Positions 34,016 to 45,125 of a DNA stretch of 64,000 nucleotides are shown here, one piece after another. Position 1 is the first letter of the stretch. Each line of letters opens with the position of its first letter. Origin of the DNA: Planctomycetota bacterium (GTDB lineage Bacteria; Planctomycetota; B15-G4). The notes under the pieces are model-generated. The model was not told where the DNA came from. It saw only the letters and a program-made list of their open reading frames with translations, and ran no database searches. The stretch is from positions 124,001 through 188,000 of the forward strand of contig JACKHP010000002.1 in assembly GCA_020638905.1 (NCBI GenBank). Reading direction: 5' to 3'. The position numbers were made by a program, and so were the translations under genes.

Positions 34016-35392
34016 GTGTCCCCTCCGGCCTTCCTCCTCGTCCTCGGCATGCACCGGAGCGGCACGAGCTGCCTCGCGGGGGCGATGGAGCGCTGCGGGG
34101 TGTACCTGGGCGAGGTCGGACGCTCCGACCGCTACAACGCCAAGGGCAACCACGAGTACGACCCGGCGCGCCTGCTCGACGACCAGATCCTGCAGGCCAA
34201 CGGCGGGACGTGGTCCGATCCGCCGCCGCAGATCGCGGTCGACGACGCGCAGCGCGCCGCGATGCGCGCGCTCGTGGGCGAGCTCTCGCGTCGTCCGCCG
34301 TGCGGTCTCAAGGATCCGCGCGCGCTGCTCGTGCTCGACGCCTGGATCGAGGCCGCCGGCGAGCCCGCGCTCGTGGGCACCTACCGTCATCCGGCCGCGG
34401 TCGCCGCGTCGCTCGCGCACCGCAACCAGATGCCGGCCGAGCAGGCCCATGCCCTGTGGCTGCGCTACAACGCGGCCCTCGTGGCGCGCCACCGCGCGCG
34501 GCCGTTCCCGATCGTGGCCTTCGACCTGAGCGATCCCGAGCGCTACTGCGCCACGGTCGTGCGCGTCGCCGAACGGCTCGGACTGCGTCCCGACGAAGAG
34601 CGACTGCGCGACTTCGTGAGCGCCGAGCTCGACCACGGCAAGCAGCTCGACACCGAGCTGCCCGAGAGCTGTCGCACGACGTGGGAGTACCTCGAGTCGG
34701 TGCGCGAGCCGTGGGCCACGCCGGCGGCGTCCGGTACACGCGCCGCGTCCGACGCACGCGCGAGCGCGGACGCCCGGCCGGCTCCCGCGACCGCGGGCGC
34801 CACGCTGCACCTCGTGAGCGGACCGACGTGCGCCGGCAAGTCGGTCTTCATCGCACGGCACGTCGACCAGGGCGAAGCCGTGCTGCTGCCCGACAAAGGA
34901 GCCCGGGCCGCGATCGAGCTCGGCGGACGGTTCCTGGTCCACTACAACCTGCTGCGGCCCTTCGACAAGATCGTGCTCGAGGGCGACGAGTCGTTCTCGG
35001 GACGCCTTCGGCGCCGCATGCGCCGGGTGCGCGGGCGCCTGCGCGGGCCGTTCTCGATCGACCGCCGGCTCGAGGAGATCCTCGCCACGCCCGCCGTCAA
35101 GGAGGCCAGCGTGCTCGTCGTGCCGCGCGCCGAGCTGCTCGAGCGCATCCGCCGTCGGCGGGCCCAGGAGCCCCTGCGTTCGCAGGACGAGGGATACCGC
35201 AGCGCCCGCTGGGATGCCATCGTGCGGCAGGTCGACCTGCTCGCGCTGTACCGCGACTGGCTGGCCTTCCTGCGGCAACACGGCGTGCGCTACCGGCTCG
35301 TCGACGCGCGCGACGAGGCCTACCGCACCCTCGCCGACGAGCAGCAACTCGCCGCCCTCCTGGCCGAGGGCGAATCCCGGAGCACCCGATGA
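34016..35392 (+). CDS. sulfotransferase-family domain fused to a P-loop kinase-like domain
   Basis: The 458-residue protein starts with GTG at 34016; this start keeps the first beta-strand 'AFLLVLGMHRSGTSCLAG' complete, while an ATG at 34049 would cut it. Residues ~6-225 are a sulfotransferase-family domain: 'GMHRSGTS' is the PAPS 5'-phosphosulfate loop, and 'VGTYRHPAAVAASLAHRN' is the 3'-phosphate region. An Ala/Arg linker (~240-262) leads to a second P-loop domain, with Walker A 'GPTCAGKS' (269-276), 'FLVHYNLLRPFDKIVLEG' and 'VLVVPRAELLERI'. The same second domain ends the next gene's product. The ATGA overlap couples the two. Substrates unknown. Confidence 0.82.
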   Translation: MSPPAFLLVLGMHRSGTSCLAGAMERCGVYLGEVGRSDRYNAKGNHEYDPARLLDDQILQANGGTWSDPPPQIAVDDAQRAAMRALVGELSRRPPCGLKDPRALLVLDAWIEAAGEPALVGTYRHPAAVAASLAHRNQMPAEQAHALWLRYNAALVARHRARPFPIVAFDLSDPERYCATVVRVAERLGLRPDEERLRDFVSAELDHGKQLDTELPESCRTTWEYLESVREPWATPAASGTRAASDARASADARPAPATAGATLHLVSGPTCAGKSVFIARHVDQGEAVLLPDKGARAAIELGGRFLVHYNLLRPFDKIVLEGDESFSGRLRRRMRRVRGRLRGPFSIDRRLEEILATPAVKEASVLVVPRAELLERIRRRRAQEPLRSQDEGYRSARWDAIVRQVDLLALYRDWLAFLRQHGVRYRLVDARDEAYRTLADEQQLAALLAEGESRSTR

Positions 35393-36726
35393 CCGACGCC
35401 GTCCCCACCCGTGCCCAGCCGTCCGAGGACGGACGTCGGAGCGAAGCCGGCGAGCCCCGCGCGCGCTGGACGCGGGAGCAGCTCGTCGAGTTCCTCGAGC
35501 GCGAGAAGCCGAAGTACCAGCGCATCGAGCTGCCCTACGGGCTGTCCACCGACGGCGAAGACCGACGCGAGACCGCCGAGCGCATCCTGCCCGAGCGCAT
35601 GGACGGCAAGTCGCTGCTCGACATCGGCTGCTTCCTCGGCTTCTTCGAGCACGAGGCCCTGCGCCGCGGCGCCGCACGCGCGGTCGGCATCGACATCAAC
35701 CCCGACCGCCTGCGCCAGGCGCGCGGCCTGGCCGAGTGCCTCGGGTTGCCCGTCGAGTTCCACCGCTGCGACCTCGAGCACGACGAGCTCCCGGGACGCT
35801 TCGACACGGTGCTGTGCCTGAACGTCCTGCACCACGTCTACGACCCGGTGGCGGCCCTCGACCGGCTGCTCCGCGCGACCAAGGAACGCCTCGTGCTCGA
35901 GATGGCCGGCACCTGGACGGCCGTCATGCAGGGCCTGCTGTGGCCCCGCAACCCCGCGCGCGCGGCGCTCTATCCGCTGATCAAGGACCAGCCGCTCACG
36001 GTGGTCGGCAAGGGCGACTCGAAGCGCGCCTACGGCTTCCACTACATCAGCCAGGGCGCCCTCGAGAACATGCTGCTGCACCACCGCGGCGACGTGGCGC
36101 GCGTCGACACGCTGCGCTCGCCGTTCCGCGACCGCTACCTGGTCGTGGTCTGGAAGCGCCGCATCGACCACCTCGCGGTCGTCGCCGGCCTGCCCGGCTC
36201 CGGCAAGTCGACCCTCTCGCAGCGCCTCATCGGCGGCGAGCTGCCCGAGCTGCGCACGCAGCTCGGCATGGACCGCGCCCCCGCGTGGACGTTCTCGGGC
36301 CCGCGCCTGCTCGCGCAGCAGACCGAGCCGCATGTCCCCGCCATGCTGTTCCACTACGACATCATGCGCGGCAGCCCGATCATGAAGGTCAGCTTCGACC
36401 GCGACCCGACCCTCGACGTCGTGCGCTCGCACCCGACGACGGCCCCGAGCATCTTCCTGTGGACCGATCCGAAGCTCCTGCGCGAACGCCTCGAGAAGCG
36501 CCGCCAGGGCATCACCAAGAAGCGTGAAGACCGCGTCCTGCGGCACAACGTGCGCTTCCTCGAGGATGCGCGCCGCACCGGCGTGCTGATCTCCGACTGG
36601 CTGCGCTGGTGCGCGCGCACCGGGCTGCGGCCGACGTTCGTCGACTGCGGCGGCGAGCCGACCGTGCTCACCGAGGCCGAGTTCCGCGGCCAGGCCGCCG
36701 CCGCCGGCTGCGACCTCGACGCCTGA
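35389..36726 (+). CDS. SAM methyltransferase (DUF1698/CmoB-like) fused to a P-loop kinase-like domain
   Basis: The 445-residue protein starts at the ATG at 35389, inside the preceding stop (ATGA). Residues ~40-255 are a class I methyltransferase: 'YQRIELPYGLSTDG' and 'SLLDIGCFLGFFEHEALRRG' resemble the DUF1698/CmoB group, with ribose contact 'AVGIDINPDRL' and 'VLCLNVLHHVYDP'. From ~262 a P-loop domain begins, with Walker A 'GLPGSGKST' (267-275), 'MLFHYDIMRGSPIM', 'IFLWTDPKLLRERLEKRRQ' and 'LISDWLRWCARTGLRPTFVD'. These match elements of the second domain of the upstream protein. It may act in modifying a surface glycan or small molecule. It is convergent with a GT2 gene 12 bases away. Confidence 0.85.
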   Translation: MTDAVPTRAQPSEDGRRSEAGEPRARWTREQLVEFLEREKPKYQRIELPYGLSTDGEDRRETAERILPERMDGKSLLDIGCFLGFFEHEALRRGAARAVGIDINPDRLRQARGLAECLGLPVEFHRCDLEHDELPGRFDTVLCLNVLHHVYDPVAALDRLLRATKERLVLEMAGTWTAVMQGLLWPRNPARAALYPLIKDQPLTVVGKGDSKRAYGFHYISQGALENMLLHHRGDVARVDTLRSPFRDRYLVVVWKRRIDHLAVVAGLPGSGKSTLSQRLIGGELPELRTQLGMDRAPAWTFSGPRLLAQQTEPHVPAMLFHYDIMRGSPIMKVSFDRDPTLDVVRSHPTTAPSIFLWTDPKLLRERLEKRRQGITKKREDRVLRHNVRFLEDARRTGVLISDWLRWCARTGLRPTFVDCGGEPTVLTEAEFRGQAAAAGCDLDA

Positions 36727-36738
36727 TCGAGTTCTCCG

Positions 36739-37470
36739 CTACGCGTCGGACGACGCGAGCCGCGCCGTCCGCCACCAGCCCTCGGCGAGGCCGGGAACGG
36801 TGAGCGGTTCCTTGCAGGCGCGGCAGCGGAAGTCGTGTTCCTCGTAGAGCTCCATGCGGTGCGTGTTCGCGCTGCGCGGATCGCGACGCATGTACTCCTC
36901 GTACTTGGCGACGCGCTGGGCGCGGTCCTTCAGCACGAAGTCGAAGTGGAAGATGTGCCCGTCCGGCCACTTCTTGCCCGTCCCGCGGCCCTCGCGCGGG
37001 AAGTGGTGGTGCACGACCTGGTCGCTCGCGTAACGGAACTGCGGCTGGTTGCGGAACAGGCGCAGGCACCAGTCGGGCGTGTGCGCCTCCGAGTCGACGT
37101 AGCGCCACGGCGGACCCGAGAGCACCCAGTAGCGCGGCAGCTTGTAGTGCGTGACGCGCGCCGCCGCGACGAGCCGCGGGACGGCCGCGCGCAGCGTGTC
37201 GCCGAGCAGCTCGTCCTGGTCGACGTTGAGGATCCAGTCGCCCTGGGCCAGCTCGAAGAGCGCGTTCTTCTGCGACCCGAAGTCGGTGAACGGACGCTGC
37301 GAGAAGCGCACCTTCGGGTGCGCGGCGGCGAGCTCGGCCGTGCCGTCGGTGCTGAAGCTGTCGAGCACGACGATCTCGTCGGCCAGCCCCTCGACGTTGG
37401 CCAGCACGAACGGCAGGAACCCCACCTGGTTGTAGGTGATGATGCAGACGGAGAGGCTGGGTCGGGTCAT
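36739..37470 (-). CDS. family 2 glycosyltransferase (WaaE/KdtX-like)
   Basis: The 243-residue protein starts at the ATG at 37470 (MTRPSLSVCIITYNQVGFLP). It is a GT-A fold enzyme: 'SVCIITYNQ' nucleotide-binding strand, 'DEIVVLDSFSTDGT', and the acidic metal motif in 'GDWILNVDQDELL'. The motif 'FGSQKNALFELAQGDW' is typical of the WaaE/KdtX beta-glucosyltransferase group that decorates lipopolysaccharide core. The C-terminus has a CXXC pair (FRCRACKEPL). It faces the methyltransferase/kinase fusion gene, which suggests a shared role in envelope glycan modification; that link is inference. Confidence 0.88.
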   Translation of the reverse strand: MTRPSLSVCIITYNQVGFLPFVLANVEGLADEIVVLDSFSTDGTAELAAAHPKVRFSQRPFTDFGSQKNALFELAQGDWILNVDQDELLGDTLRAAVPRLVAAARVTHYKLPRYWVLSGPPWRYVDSEAHTPDWCLRLFRNQPQFRYASDQVVHHHFPREGRGTGKKWPDGHIFHFDFVLKDRAQRVAKYEEYMRRDPRSANTHRMELYEEHDFRCRACKEPLTVPGLAEGWWRTARLASSDA

Positions 37471-37606
37471 GGGCGTCGCCGCGCGCGAGCGTCGTATCCT
37501 GCCCGATCGACGCGCCCCAGAAAAGGCGCCCGGCCGCCGCGGCGTGCGCGCGCGCCCCCCGTGAGGGCATCACCCGACGACGTCGCTCGACGGGACCGCG
37601 ATCGGT

Positions 37607-37891
37607 TCAGCAGGCGTCGATCGCCTCGGCCAGGGCCAGGTCGAGCGCGGTCAGGCCCCCGACGTCGTGCGTCGTGAGGTCGATCACCACGCGCGCGTAG
37701 CCGTTGCTCCAGTCGGGATGATGACCGAGGCGCTCGGCCAGCACGGCGACCTTGGCCATGAAGCCGAAGGCGCCGACGAAGTCGTCGAACACGAACTCGC
37801 GGTGCAGCGAGCCGTCGCGCAGCGTCCAGGCGGCGTGCGTCGCGAGCCAGGACTCCACCTCGCCGCGCTCGAGCCTGCGTGGCCGCGTCAC
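37607..37891 (-). CDS. pterin-4a-carbinolamine dehydratase-like protein
   Basis: The 94-residue protein starts with GTG at 37891, overlapping the stop of the upstream SRPBCC gene (GTGA). The sequence shows the PCD fold motif '[20 protein letters not shown]' and '[20 protein letters not shown]'. The His-His-Pro-Asp-Trp segment holds the conserved active-site histidines. Normal length. PCD dehydrates 4a-hydroxytetrahydropterin to recycle pterin cofactor. No aromatic amino-acid hydroxylase is nearby, so a moonlighting or pterin-salvage role is possible. Confidence 0.92.
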   Translation of the reverse strand: MTRPRRLERGEVESWLATHAAWTLRDGSLHREFVFDDFVGAFGFMAKVAVLAERLGHHPDWSNGYARVVIDLTTHDVGGLTALDLALAEAIDAC

Positions 37892-38358
37892 GACCGGCCG
37901 CTCCCCTCGAGCGCCTGCTTGAGGCGTCGCAGCGGACGGTCGCCCTCCTCCTCGGCCGCACGCCGCAACCGGCTCGCCAGCGGACGTCCGAACATCGAGC
38001 GACCCTCGATCGACGCACCGAGCGTGACGCGGCTGCCGCCGTCGTCGAGCGCGTCGACCGTGACGACGAAGCGCGCCTCGACGCCCAGCGTCTCGCCCCG
38101 TCCGCCGTGCACGTAGGGCGGCGCGCGACCGGGACCGGGCGGCTCGTGCCGCGTGACCTCGACCTCGACCTCGTGGGACATGCCCGCCACGCGGCGCGAT
38201 TCGCGCCAGCGCGAGCCCACGCCCAGCGGCGGCGGCGTCACGATCTCGCGCGAGACGAGTCCGCTCGTCCACTCGGGCGCGTGGGACGGGTCGACGAGGT
38301 ACGCGAACACGTCTTCCGGCGTGCGCGCCACGTCGATCGTCGCGATGATCTCGGACAC
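37888..38358 (-). CDS. SRPBCC (START-like) family protein
   Basis: The 156-residue protein starts with GTG at 38358; a GAGG site lies close upstream. '[25 protein letters not shown]' is the standard SRPBCC/polyketide-cyclase start, followed by 'GSRWRE' and the strand-rich middle. The late segment '[19 protein letters not shown]' and C-terminal helix complete the helix-grip fold that binds hydrophobic ligands. It is coupled to the pterin dehydratase by a 4-base overlap. Ligand unknown. Confidence 0.85.
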   Translation of the reverse strand: MSEIIATIDVARTPEDVFAYLVDPSHAPEWTSGLVSREIVTPPPLGVGSRWRESRRVAGMSHEVEVEVTRHEPPGPGRAPPYVHGGRGETLGVEARFVVTVDALDDGGSRVTLGASIEGRSMFGRPLASRLRRAAEEEGDRPLRRLKQALEGSGRS

Positions 38359-38570
38359 ATCCTCGCTCCGCTCGCAGGGGGGCGGGCATCGTACCCGGCG
38401 ACGCACCGTCGTCCGAGCGCGCACGGGACGCAGCCCACCGGCTCCGACGCTCCGATCGTGCGCCGAAGTGCGTCTTGCGCAACCTCGTGCCGCCCATGTC
38501 ATAAGGGAGCGGGCGGAAGCACGTCGTGGGAGAGCCGGACCGGCCGCGCCCGAGCCGTCCCGCGCCCCAC

Positions 38571-38596
38571 CGCCGCCCGCCGCCCGCCGCCCGCCG
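38571..38596. repeat. short tandem repeat, 7-base unit
   Basis: About three and a half copies of a CCGCCCG-type unit lie 13 bases upstream of the giant gene. This may be simple-sequence slippage in GC-rich DNA. It is close enough to the start codon to affect spacing of expression signals. Confidence 0.55.
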
Positions 38597-38608
38597 AGAG
38601 AATCCGCC

Positions 38609-41600
38609 ATGCAGCACTCGCGCCGTCGTCCGTCCTGCGCCTCGCGCGCCGCAGCCCTTCCTCCGCGCGCGTCGGCCGCGCCGGGAGAGGCCCGCCGATC
38701 GCTCGTCGTGGCGTTCGTGCTGACCTGCGTCGCCCTCGCGTCCGCCCAGGACGATTCGCTCGGCACCCTCGAGGACTTCGCCCTCTCGACCGACCGCGAC
38801 GCGGTGCTCGAGCGCATGCTGCCCGGCACCGACGACGCGTCGTACTTCCGCTGCCTGCAGCTCCAGGGCGAGGGCCGGCTCGACGAGGTCGCGCCGTTGC
38901 TCGAGGCCTGGCGCAAGCGGTCCGGCGAGACCGCGCGCTGGAAGGAGATCGAGCGCCGCCAGGCGCTGATCTCGTTCGCGACCCGCCCCGAGACGACCTA
39001 CCAGTACCTGGAGCGCGAGCTGCACGCCGACTTCTCGCACCGCCGCGAGCTGCCGGGCGAGATCCCCGACCTGCCCACGAGCCTCGACCCCACGCTCGTC
39101 TCGCGCGACACGCTCGTACGCGCGGCGCTGGCTGCCGGCGGTGCACCGCTCGGCCACGTGCGCGACCAGGCGCTGCCCGCGTTCGTGGGCGAGGCCCTCG
39201 ACGGCGACCAGTTGCACGCGCTGCTCTCGCGCCTCGACCTGCCCGACGTCTCGAACCTCCCCGCGCTCGTGGTGCGCGACCTCGACCACAAGCTCTCGCG
39301 CGGGTTCGGCTCGCTGCCCGTCCACCGGAAGATGCTCATGGCGCAGCTCGAGGAGTGCGCGCGCATCCGTCCCGCGCTGCTGGGCGACGAGGCGTTCGTC
39401 GACGAGGTCGTGAAGCGCCTGCTGCCGCCCGACGGCGTCGACTGGGACCACGACCCGGCGGTGCGCGAGGCGTACCTCGACCGGCTCTGGTCGTGGGCCC
39501 AGCGCCTGCCGTCCGGCATGGACGCGTTCCGCGCGCACGTGCTGTACCACCGCCTCGACCACGACCGCCGCAAGGGCGTCTACGACCGCGACCGTTTCCT
39601 GGCGTACCTGCGCCTGCCGCGTCGCGGCGCCCAGGTCGACCCGAAGCTGCTCGACGACGCGCGCCGCGCCGGGCACGAGCCGGCCAGCCTCGACGCCGAG
39701 TTCCCGACGGGCTTCGACGTGATCGGCGACGAGACGCCGCTCGTGCGCGACGAGCTCGCGCACATGTTCGTGATCGAGGACTCGATCGACGCGTACGCGC
39801 CGTACCTCGACGACGATTTCCTGACGCGCGTGCTGGCCGAGACGAAGATCGTGAACGGCCTGGGCGACGCCGAGCGCTGGTACGCGCTGCTCGACGACCC
39901 GGCCGCCTACGAGAAGATCGAGCAGCAGGTCGAGATCTCCTTCCCGCCCACGGAGCCCCAGCGCTTCGCGGTCACCGACGTCGTGGCGCTCGACGTCGAC
40001 GTGAAGAACGTCCCCACGCTGCTGGTCAAGGTGTTCGAGATCGACACCTTCAACGTGTACAGCGAGACGGGACGCGAGGTCGACGCGTCGCTGGCGCTCG
40101 ACGGGCTCGTGGCGCACGACGAGCGCGTCGTCGCGTACGACGACCCGCCCGCCCGACGCGTGCGGCGGCACTTCGAGTTCCCCGCCCTCGACCACCCGGG
40201 CGTGTGGGTGATCGAGTTCATCGGCAACGGCGTCTCGAGCCGCGCCGTGGTGCGCAAGGGCGTGCTGCGCTTCACAGAGCGGCGCTCGGCCGCGGGACAC
40301 GCGCTGACCGTGTTCGACGAGGGCGGACGCAAGCTCTCGGACACCCGCGCGTGGATGGACGGCGTCGAGTACCGTCCCGACGCCGACGGCGAGATCGTGG
40401 TGCCCTACTCGGCGTCGCCCGGGCAGCGCGACCTCGTCCTGCGGCGCGGCGACTTCGCTAGCCTCGCGCACCTCGCGCTCGACGGCGAGGACTACGCCCT
40501 GCGCGCCGGGACGTTCGTCGAGCGCGAGAGCCTGCTCGCGGGACGCACGGCGCGCATCGTGCTGCGTCCGTCGCTCGAGCTCGACGGCGTGCCGGTCAGC
40601 CTGGCGCTGCTCGACGACCCGATGCTGCACGTGGTGACGACCGACCTCGACGGCGTGCGCTCGACCGACGACGTCCCCGTGCAGCCGGTCGACGGCGCCG
40701 ACCTCGTGTATGAGATCCCGGTGCCCGAAGGCCTGGTGCAGCTCTCCGTCTCGCTCGGCGGCAAGGTGCAGCGCATGGTCGACGGCGAGCCGGTCGCGCT
40801 GGTCTCGTCCGAGGAGACGTTCCCCGTGAACGGCATCGATCGTGGTCCGCGCACCTCGCAGCGCCTGCTCTCGCGCACGGCCCTGGGCTGGACGCTCGAC
40901 GTGCTGGGCAAGAACGGAGAGCCGCTCGCCGACCGCGCGCAGCGCCTCGTGCTGCAGCCGCGCGACTTCACCGATGCCGTCGAGGTCTCGCTGAAGACCG
41001 ACGCCCGGGGACGCGTGACGCTCGGCGCGCTCGACGAGATCGAGTCGCTGCGCGTGCGCGACGACGGCTCCGACGGCGACCTCTGGACGCTCGACCGCGA
41101 GCACGCCACGCACCCGCGTCGCCTGCAGGGCGTGGCGACCCGTCCGCTGCGCGTGACCCTGCCGCCCCGCGACGGACGCATGCCGAAGCTCGACCGCTCG
41201 CTCGCGTCGCTCATCGAGCTGCGCGACGGCGAGTACCACACCGACCGCTTCCAGCACCTGGCGCTCGTCGACGGCATGCTCGAGCTGCGCGACCTCCCGG
41301 CCGGCGACTACCTGCTCGTGCTGCACGGCGATCGGGAGCACATCGACGTGCGCATCACCGCGGGCGACGTGCACGACGGCCACGTCTTCGGACGCGACCG
41401 CACGCTCGAACTCTCGCCGGCGCCGCTCTCCATCGCGTCGGCAACGGTCGACGGGGACGACCTCGTGGTGCGGCTCGCGAACGCCCGCGCCGACGCGCGC
41501 GTGATCGTGTCGTCCTCGCGCTGGACGCCCGCGTATCGGCCGTTCGACTTCCTCGCGCTCGACCTCGCACCCTGGCCGTCGACGCCCGACACGCCCAAGG

Positions 41601-44600
41601 GCTCGGTCGGCTACGCAGCCGGACGCCGGCTCGGCTCCGAGTACCGCTACATCCTCGAGCGCCGCTTCCGCAGCATCTTCCCGGGCAACATGCTGCGTCG
41701 TCCGTCGCTGCTGCTCTCGCCCTGGGCGCTCGAGGAGGCCCCCACGCCGAACGACGCCCTCGGCTACAGCGGCAGCGCGGGTGCCCGCAGCGCGAGAAGC
41801 AGCGGGTCCGGCGCGTCGCTGCGCGGACCGGCGGCTCCGCCGTCCGAGGCGGGCGCGCCGCCGCACGCCTTCGCGAACCTCGACTTCCTGGGCGAGCCCG
41901 GCGTGCTGCTGGCCGACCTGCGTCCCGACGCCGACGGCGTGCTGCGCGTGCCGCGCGCCTCGCTCGGCGGCGGACACCTCGTGCAGGTCGTCGCGCTCGA
42001 CGACGAGAGCACGGTCTCGACGTCGCTCGTGCTGCCCGAGCGCCCGCTCGTGCGGCGCGAGCGACGGCTCTTCCCGGGACTCGATCCCTCGCGTCCCACG
42101 AGCGGCCAGCGGCGGATGCAGGTGCTCGAGCCCGGCGCGAGCGTCACGATCGAGGACGCGTCGACGGCCCAGGTCGCGCTGCACGACTCGCTCGGCGCGG
42201 CCTTCCGGCTGCTGCAGGGCGTGAGCGGCGACCCCGAGCTGTCGCAGTTCGCGTTCCTGCTCGAGTGGCCGAAGCTCACGAAGGAGCGCAAGCTCGAGCT
42301 CTACGGACGCTACGCCTGCCACGAGCTGCACCTCTTCCTGCACGAGAAGGACCGTCCGTTCTTCGACGAGGTCGTGCGTCCGTACCTGGCGAACGCGCTG
42401 CACCGCACCTTCCTCGACCACTGGCTGCTCGACGACGACCTGTCGGCGTGGCTCGCGCCCGCGGCGTACGCGCGGCTCAACGCGGCCGAACGCGCGCTGC
42501 TCGCGCGCCGCCTGCCCGACGCGGCGGAGAGCATCGCGCGCGAGCTGCGCGAGTCGCTCGAGCTGCAGCCGCCCGATCCCGAGCGCGAACGCTTCCTGTT
42601 CGACGCCGCGCTGCGCGGCCGCGCGCTGGCGGGCGGCGCGCTGGGCGGCATGCTGGCCCAGTCGCGCGACGAGGCGACGACCGCGTCGCTGGAGGCGCTG
42701 GGCTACCTCGGCGAGGAGTTCGCGCCGTCCGACGGCCCCGCGATGCTCAGCGGGCGCGCGCGGGCGGCCGGCGCCGATCGTGACCAGCTCGAGAAGAAGG
42801 CCAAGGACGTGCTCGGGCGGCAGATCGTGCGCACCCGCTACTCCGACCTCGACGCCACGCGCGCCTGGGTCGAGAACGAGTACTGGCACGTCCCGCGCGC
42901 CCGGGCCGACGGAGAGCTCGTGCCGGTCAACGGTTTCTGGCTCGACCTCGCGGCCGCGCAGGGACGGCGTCCGTTCGTGTCGACGCACCTGCTCGAGGCC
43001 AGCGGCAGCCTGAACGAGGTGCTGCTCGCGCTGGCCGTGCTCGACCTGCCGTTCGAGGCCGAGCCGCTCGAGCCGATCCGCGACGGACAGCGCATCACGC
43101 TGCGCACCGCCGGTCCCGCGCTGCTCGTGCTCGAGGAGCTCGCGCCGGCCGCGCGCGATCCCGCCGCGCCCCCGCTGCTCGTGAGCCAGGACGTCTTCCG
43201 CGCCGACTCGCGCTACGCCTGGGACGGCGGCCGCCGCCTCGACGTCTTCGTGCGCGGCGAGTTCCTGGTCGACACAGCGTACGGCAGCCAGGTCGTGCTC
43301 ACGAACCCGACCTCGTCGCCGCTGCGCGTCGAGCTGCTGCTCCAGATCCCGCGCGGGTCGATGCCGCTGTCGGGCTCGCGCGCCACACGCACGCTCACGC
43401 TCGAGCTGCCGCCGTTCGGGACGCGCACCGTCGAGAACGCGTTCTACTTCCCCGCCGCCGGCGACCAGCGCATGTTCCCCGCGCAGGTCTCCCGCGACGG
43501 ACGTCTCGTGGCCGCCGCCGAGCCGCGCGAGCTGCACGTGGTCGCCTCGCCCACCGTCGTCGACAAGGCCTCGTGGGAACACGTCTCGCAGCAGGGTTCC
43601 ATCGGCGACGTGCTCGCGTACCTCGGGAGCGCGAACCTCCAGCGTCTCGACCTCTCGCGCATCGCCTGGCGCATGCGCGACCGCTCCGCGTTCGAGGACG
43701 TCCTCGCGCTGCTGCGCGGGCGGCACGTCTTCTCGCGCGTGCTCTGGACGTACGGCATGCTGCACGGCGACCCGGTCGCGGTGCGCGAGCTGCTCGCGTC
43801 GACGCCGGACTTCGTGCGCGGCTGCGGCGCGGTGCTCGACTCGCCGCTGCTCTCGGTCGACCGCATCACGTCGGGCGACTACGAGCACGTCGAGTTCGAG
43901 CCGCTCGTGAACGCCCGGGCGCACGCCTTCGCCGGGCAGCGTCGCATCGCGAACGAGGCCCTCGCCGCGCAGTACGACGAGCTGCTCGACGCCCTCGCGC
44001 ACCGCGCACACCTGACCGACTCCGACTGGCTCCAGGTGACCTACTACATGGTGCTGCAGGACCGCATCGAGGACGCACTGGCCGCATTCGCCCGCGTCGA
44101 CCCGACGAAGATCACCACGCGCCTGCAGTACGACTACGCCGAGGCGTGGCTCGACTTCTGCTCGGACGACCCCGGCCGCGCGCGCGCGCTGGCCGAGCCG
44201 TACCGCGACCATCCCGTGCCGCGCTGGCGCGAGCGCTTCCGCGACGTGCTGGCCCAGCTCGACGAGGCCGCCGGCGGAGAGGTGGCGCCGGGTTCGCCGG
44301 GCGACCGCTCCGGGTCGCTCACGTCGCTCGCGGCCGGCGAGCCCTCGCTCGAGCTCGAGGTCTCCGGGGGCGAGATCGTGCTGCGTCACCGGAACCTCGA
44401 GACGTGCGAGCTGCGCTTCTACGCCATGGACGTCGAGCTGCTGTTCTCGAGCCGCCCGTTCGTGCAGCAGGGCGGCACGGCGTTCTCGTCGATCCGTCCC
44501 AACGAGGTGCGCGAGGTCGAGCTGTCCGAGGACGACGAGCCGCTGACCCTCGACCTGCCCGAGGCCTTCGCCAGCCGCAACGTGCTCGTCGAGGCCCGCG

Positions 44601-44911
44601 GCGGGGGCGTCGTGCGGCGCGCGCCGTCGTACAGCAACGCCCTCGACGTGCGCGTGTTCGAGTCGTACGGACAGCTCCAGGTGCTGCACGCGGGCACGGG
44701 CGAGCCGTTGTCCAAGGCCTACGTCAAGGTCTACGCGCGAACGGCCGACGGCGACGTGCACTTCCACAAGGACGGCTACACCGACCTGCGGGGACGCTTC
44801 GACTACGCGTCGGTCTCGGGCGCCCCCGGCGACGAGGCGTCGTTCGCGCTGCTCGTGCTGAGCGACGAGTACGGCGCCGTGGTGCGCGAGGTGTCCCCGC
44901 CCGCGCGTTGA
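38609..44911 (+). CDS. giant (2,100-residue) secreted protein, possibly with macroglobulin-like domains
   Basis: The protein starts at the ATG at 38609. A long basic leader and hydrophobic stretch ending '[12 protein letters not shown]' form a signal peptide. Residues ~30-430 are helical and Asp/Arg-rich. From ~440 come repeated beta-domains, e.g. '[20 protein letters not shown]' and '[20 protein letters not shown]', resembling macroglobulin MG domains of bacterial alpha-2-macroglobulins. A late helical part (~1750-1890) looks TPR-like ([19 protein letters not shown]). The end '[20 protein letters not shown]' resembles a carboxypeptidase-regulatory-like or MG domain. I see no thioester motif (CXEQ), so it is not a classical trap. 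Function unknown. A strong hairpin follows. Confidence 0.7.
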   Translation: MQHSRRRPSCASRAAALPPRASAAPGEARRSLVVAFVLTCVALASAQDDSLGTLEDFALSTDRDAVLERMLPGTDDASYFRCLQLQGEGRLDEVAPLLEAWRKRSGETARWKEIERRQALISFATRPETTYQYLERELHADFSHRRELPGEIPDLPTSLDPTLVSRDTLVRAALAAGGAPLGHVRDQALPAFVGEALDGDQLHALLSRLDLPDVSNLPALVVRDLDHKLSRGFGSLPVHRKMLMAQLEECARIRPALLGDEAFVDEVVKRLLPPDGVDWDHDPAVREAYLDRLWSWAQRLPSGMDAFRAHVLYHRLDHDRRKGVYDRDRFLAYLRLPRRGAQVDPKLLDDARRAGHEPASLDAEFPTGFDVIGDETPLVRDELAHMFVIEDSIDAYAPYLDDDFLTRVLAETKIVNGLGDAERWYALLDDPAAYEKIEQQVEISFPPTEPQRFAVTDVVALDVDVKNVPTLLVKVFEIDTFNVYSETGREVDASLALDGLVAHDERVVAYDDPPARRVRRHFEFPALDHPGVWVIEFIGNGVSSRAVVRKGVLRFTERRSAAGHALTVFDEGGRKLSDTRAWMDGVEYRPDADGEIVVPYSASPGQRDLVLRRGDFASLAHLALDGEDYALRAGTFVERESLLAGRTARIVLRPSLELDGVPVSLALLDDPMLHVVTTDLDGVRSTDDVPVQPVDGADLVYEIPVPEGLVQLSVSLGGKVQRMVDGEPVALVSSEETFPVNGIDRGPRTSQRLLSRTALGWTLDVLGKNGEPLADRAQRLVLQPRDFTDAVEVSLKTDARGRVTLGALDEIESLRVRDDGSDGDLWTLDREHATHPRRLQGVATRPLRVTLPPRDGRMPKLDRSLASLIELRDGEYHTDRFQHLALVDGMLELRDLPAGDYLLVLHGDREHIDVRITAGDVHDGHVFGRDRTLELSPAPLSIASATVDGDDLVVRLANARADARVIVSSSRWTPAYRPFDFLALDLAPWPSTPDTPKGSVGYAAGRRLGSEYRYILERRFRSIFPGNMLRRPSLLLSPWALEEAPTPNDALGYSGSAGARSARSSGSGASLRGPAAPPSEAGAPPHAFANLDFLGEPGVLLADLRPDADGVLRVPRASLGGGHLVQVVALDDESTVSTSLVLPERPLVRRERRLFPGLDPSRPTSGQRRMQVLEPGASVTIEDASTAQVALHDSLGAAFRLLQGVSGDPELSQFAFLLEWPKLTKERKLELYGRYACHELHLFLHEKDRPFFDEVVRPYLANALHRTFLDHWLLDDDLSAWLAPAAYARLNAAERALLARRLPDAAESIARELRESLELQPPDPERERFLFDAALRGRALAGGALGGMLAQSRDEATTASLEALGYLGEEFAPSDGPAMLSGRARAAGADRDQLEKKAKDVLGRQIVRTRYSDLDATRAWVENEYWHVPRARADGELVPVNGFWLDLAAAQGRRPFVSTHLLEASGSLNEVLLALAVLDLPFEAEPLEPIRDGQRITLRTAGPALLVLEELAPAARDPAAPPLLVSQDVFRADSRYAWDGGRRLDVFVRGEFLVDTAYGSQVVLTNPTSSPLRVELLLQIPRGSMPLSGSRATRTLTLELPPFGTRTVENAFYFPAAGDQRMFPAQVSRDGRLVAAAEPRELHVVASPTVVDKASWEHVSQQGSIGDVLAYLGSANLQRLDLSRIAWRMRDRSAFEDVLALLRGRHVFSRVLWTYGMLHGDPVAVRELLASTPDFVRGCGAVLDSPLLSVDRITSGDYEHVEFEPLVNARAHAFAGQRRIANEALAAQYDELLDALAHRAHLTDSDWLQVTYYMVLQDRIEDALAAFARVDPTKITTRLQYDYAEAWLDFCSDDPGRARALAEPYRDHPVPRWRERFRDVLAQLDEAAGGEVAPGSPGDRSGSLTSLAAGEPSLELEVSGGEIVLRHRNLETCELRFYAMDVELLFSSRPFVQQGGTAFSSIRPNEVREVELSEDDEPLTLDLPEAFASRNVLVEARGGGVVRRAPSYSNALDVRVFESYGQLQVLHAGTGEPLSKAYVKVYARTADGDVHFHKDGYTDLRGRFDYASVSGAPGDEASFALLVLSDEYGAVVREVSPPAR

Positions 44912-44925
44912 CGCGTCCGCGGACT

Positions 44926-44960
44926 CGGGGCGCGGCGTGCCTCGCGCGCGCCGCGCCCCG
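44926..44960 (+). terminator. strong GC hairpin after the giant gene
   Basis: A perfect 12-bp stem, CGGGGCGCGGCG (44926-44937) with CGCCGCGCCCCG (44949-44960), with an 11-base loop, lies 15 bases after the stop codon. No T-tract. Confidence 0.55.
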
Positions 44961-45125
44961 TGAAGACACGCGCGCGCGTCGCGGGGCGAGATCGCACCGT
45001 GGCGTGCATTGCCGTGTCGGGACGCCGCGCGAGCACGGCGCGCGTCGTCGAAACGCCGCACCCCGCGACGCGCGCCCACGCCTACCGTGACGGCGGAATC
45101 CACCTCCGCTCCGCGAGGCCGTCGC

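Noticed and set aside
34049..35392. ATG at 34049 as start of the sulfotransferase fusion
   Set aside because: It would remove the first beta-strand that leads into the PAPS-binding loop; the GTG at 34016 keeps the fold complete.
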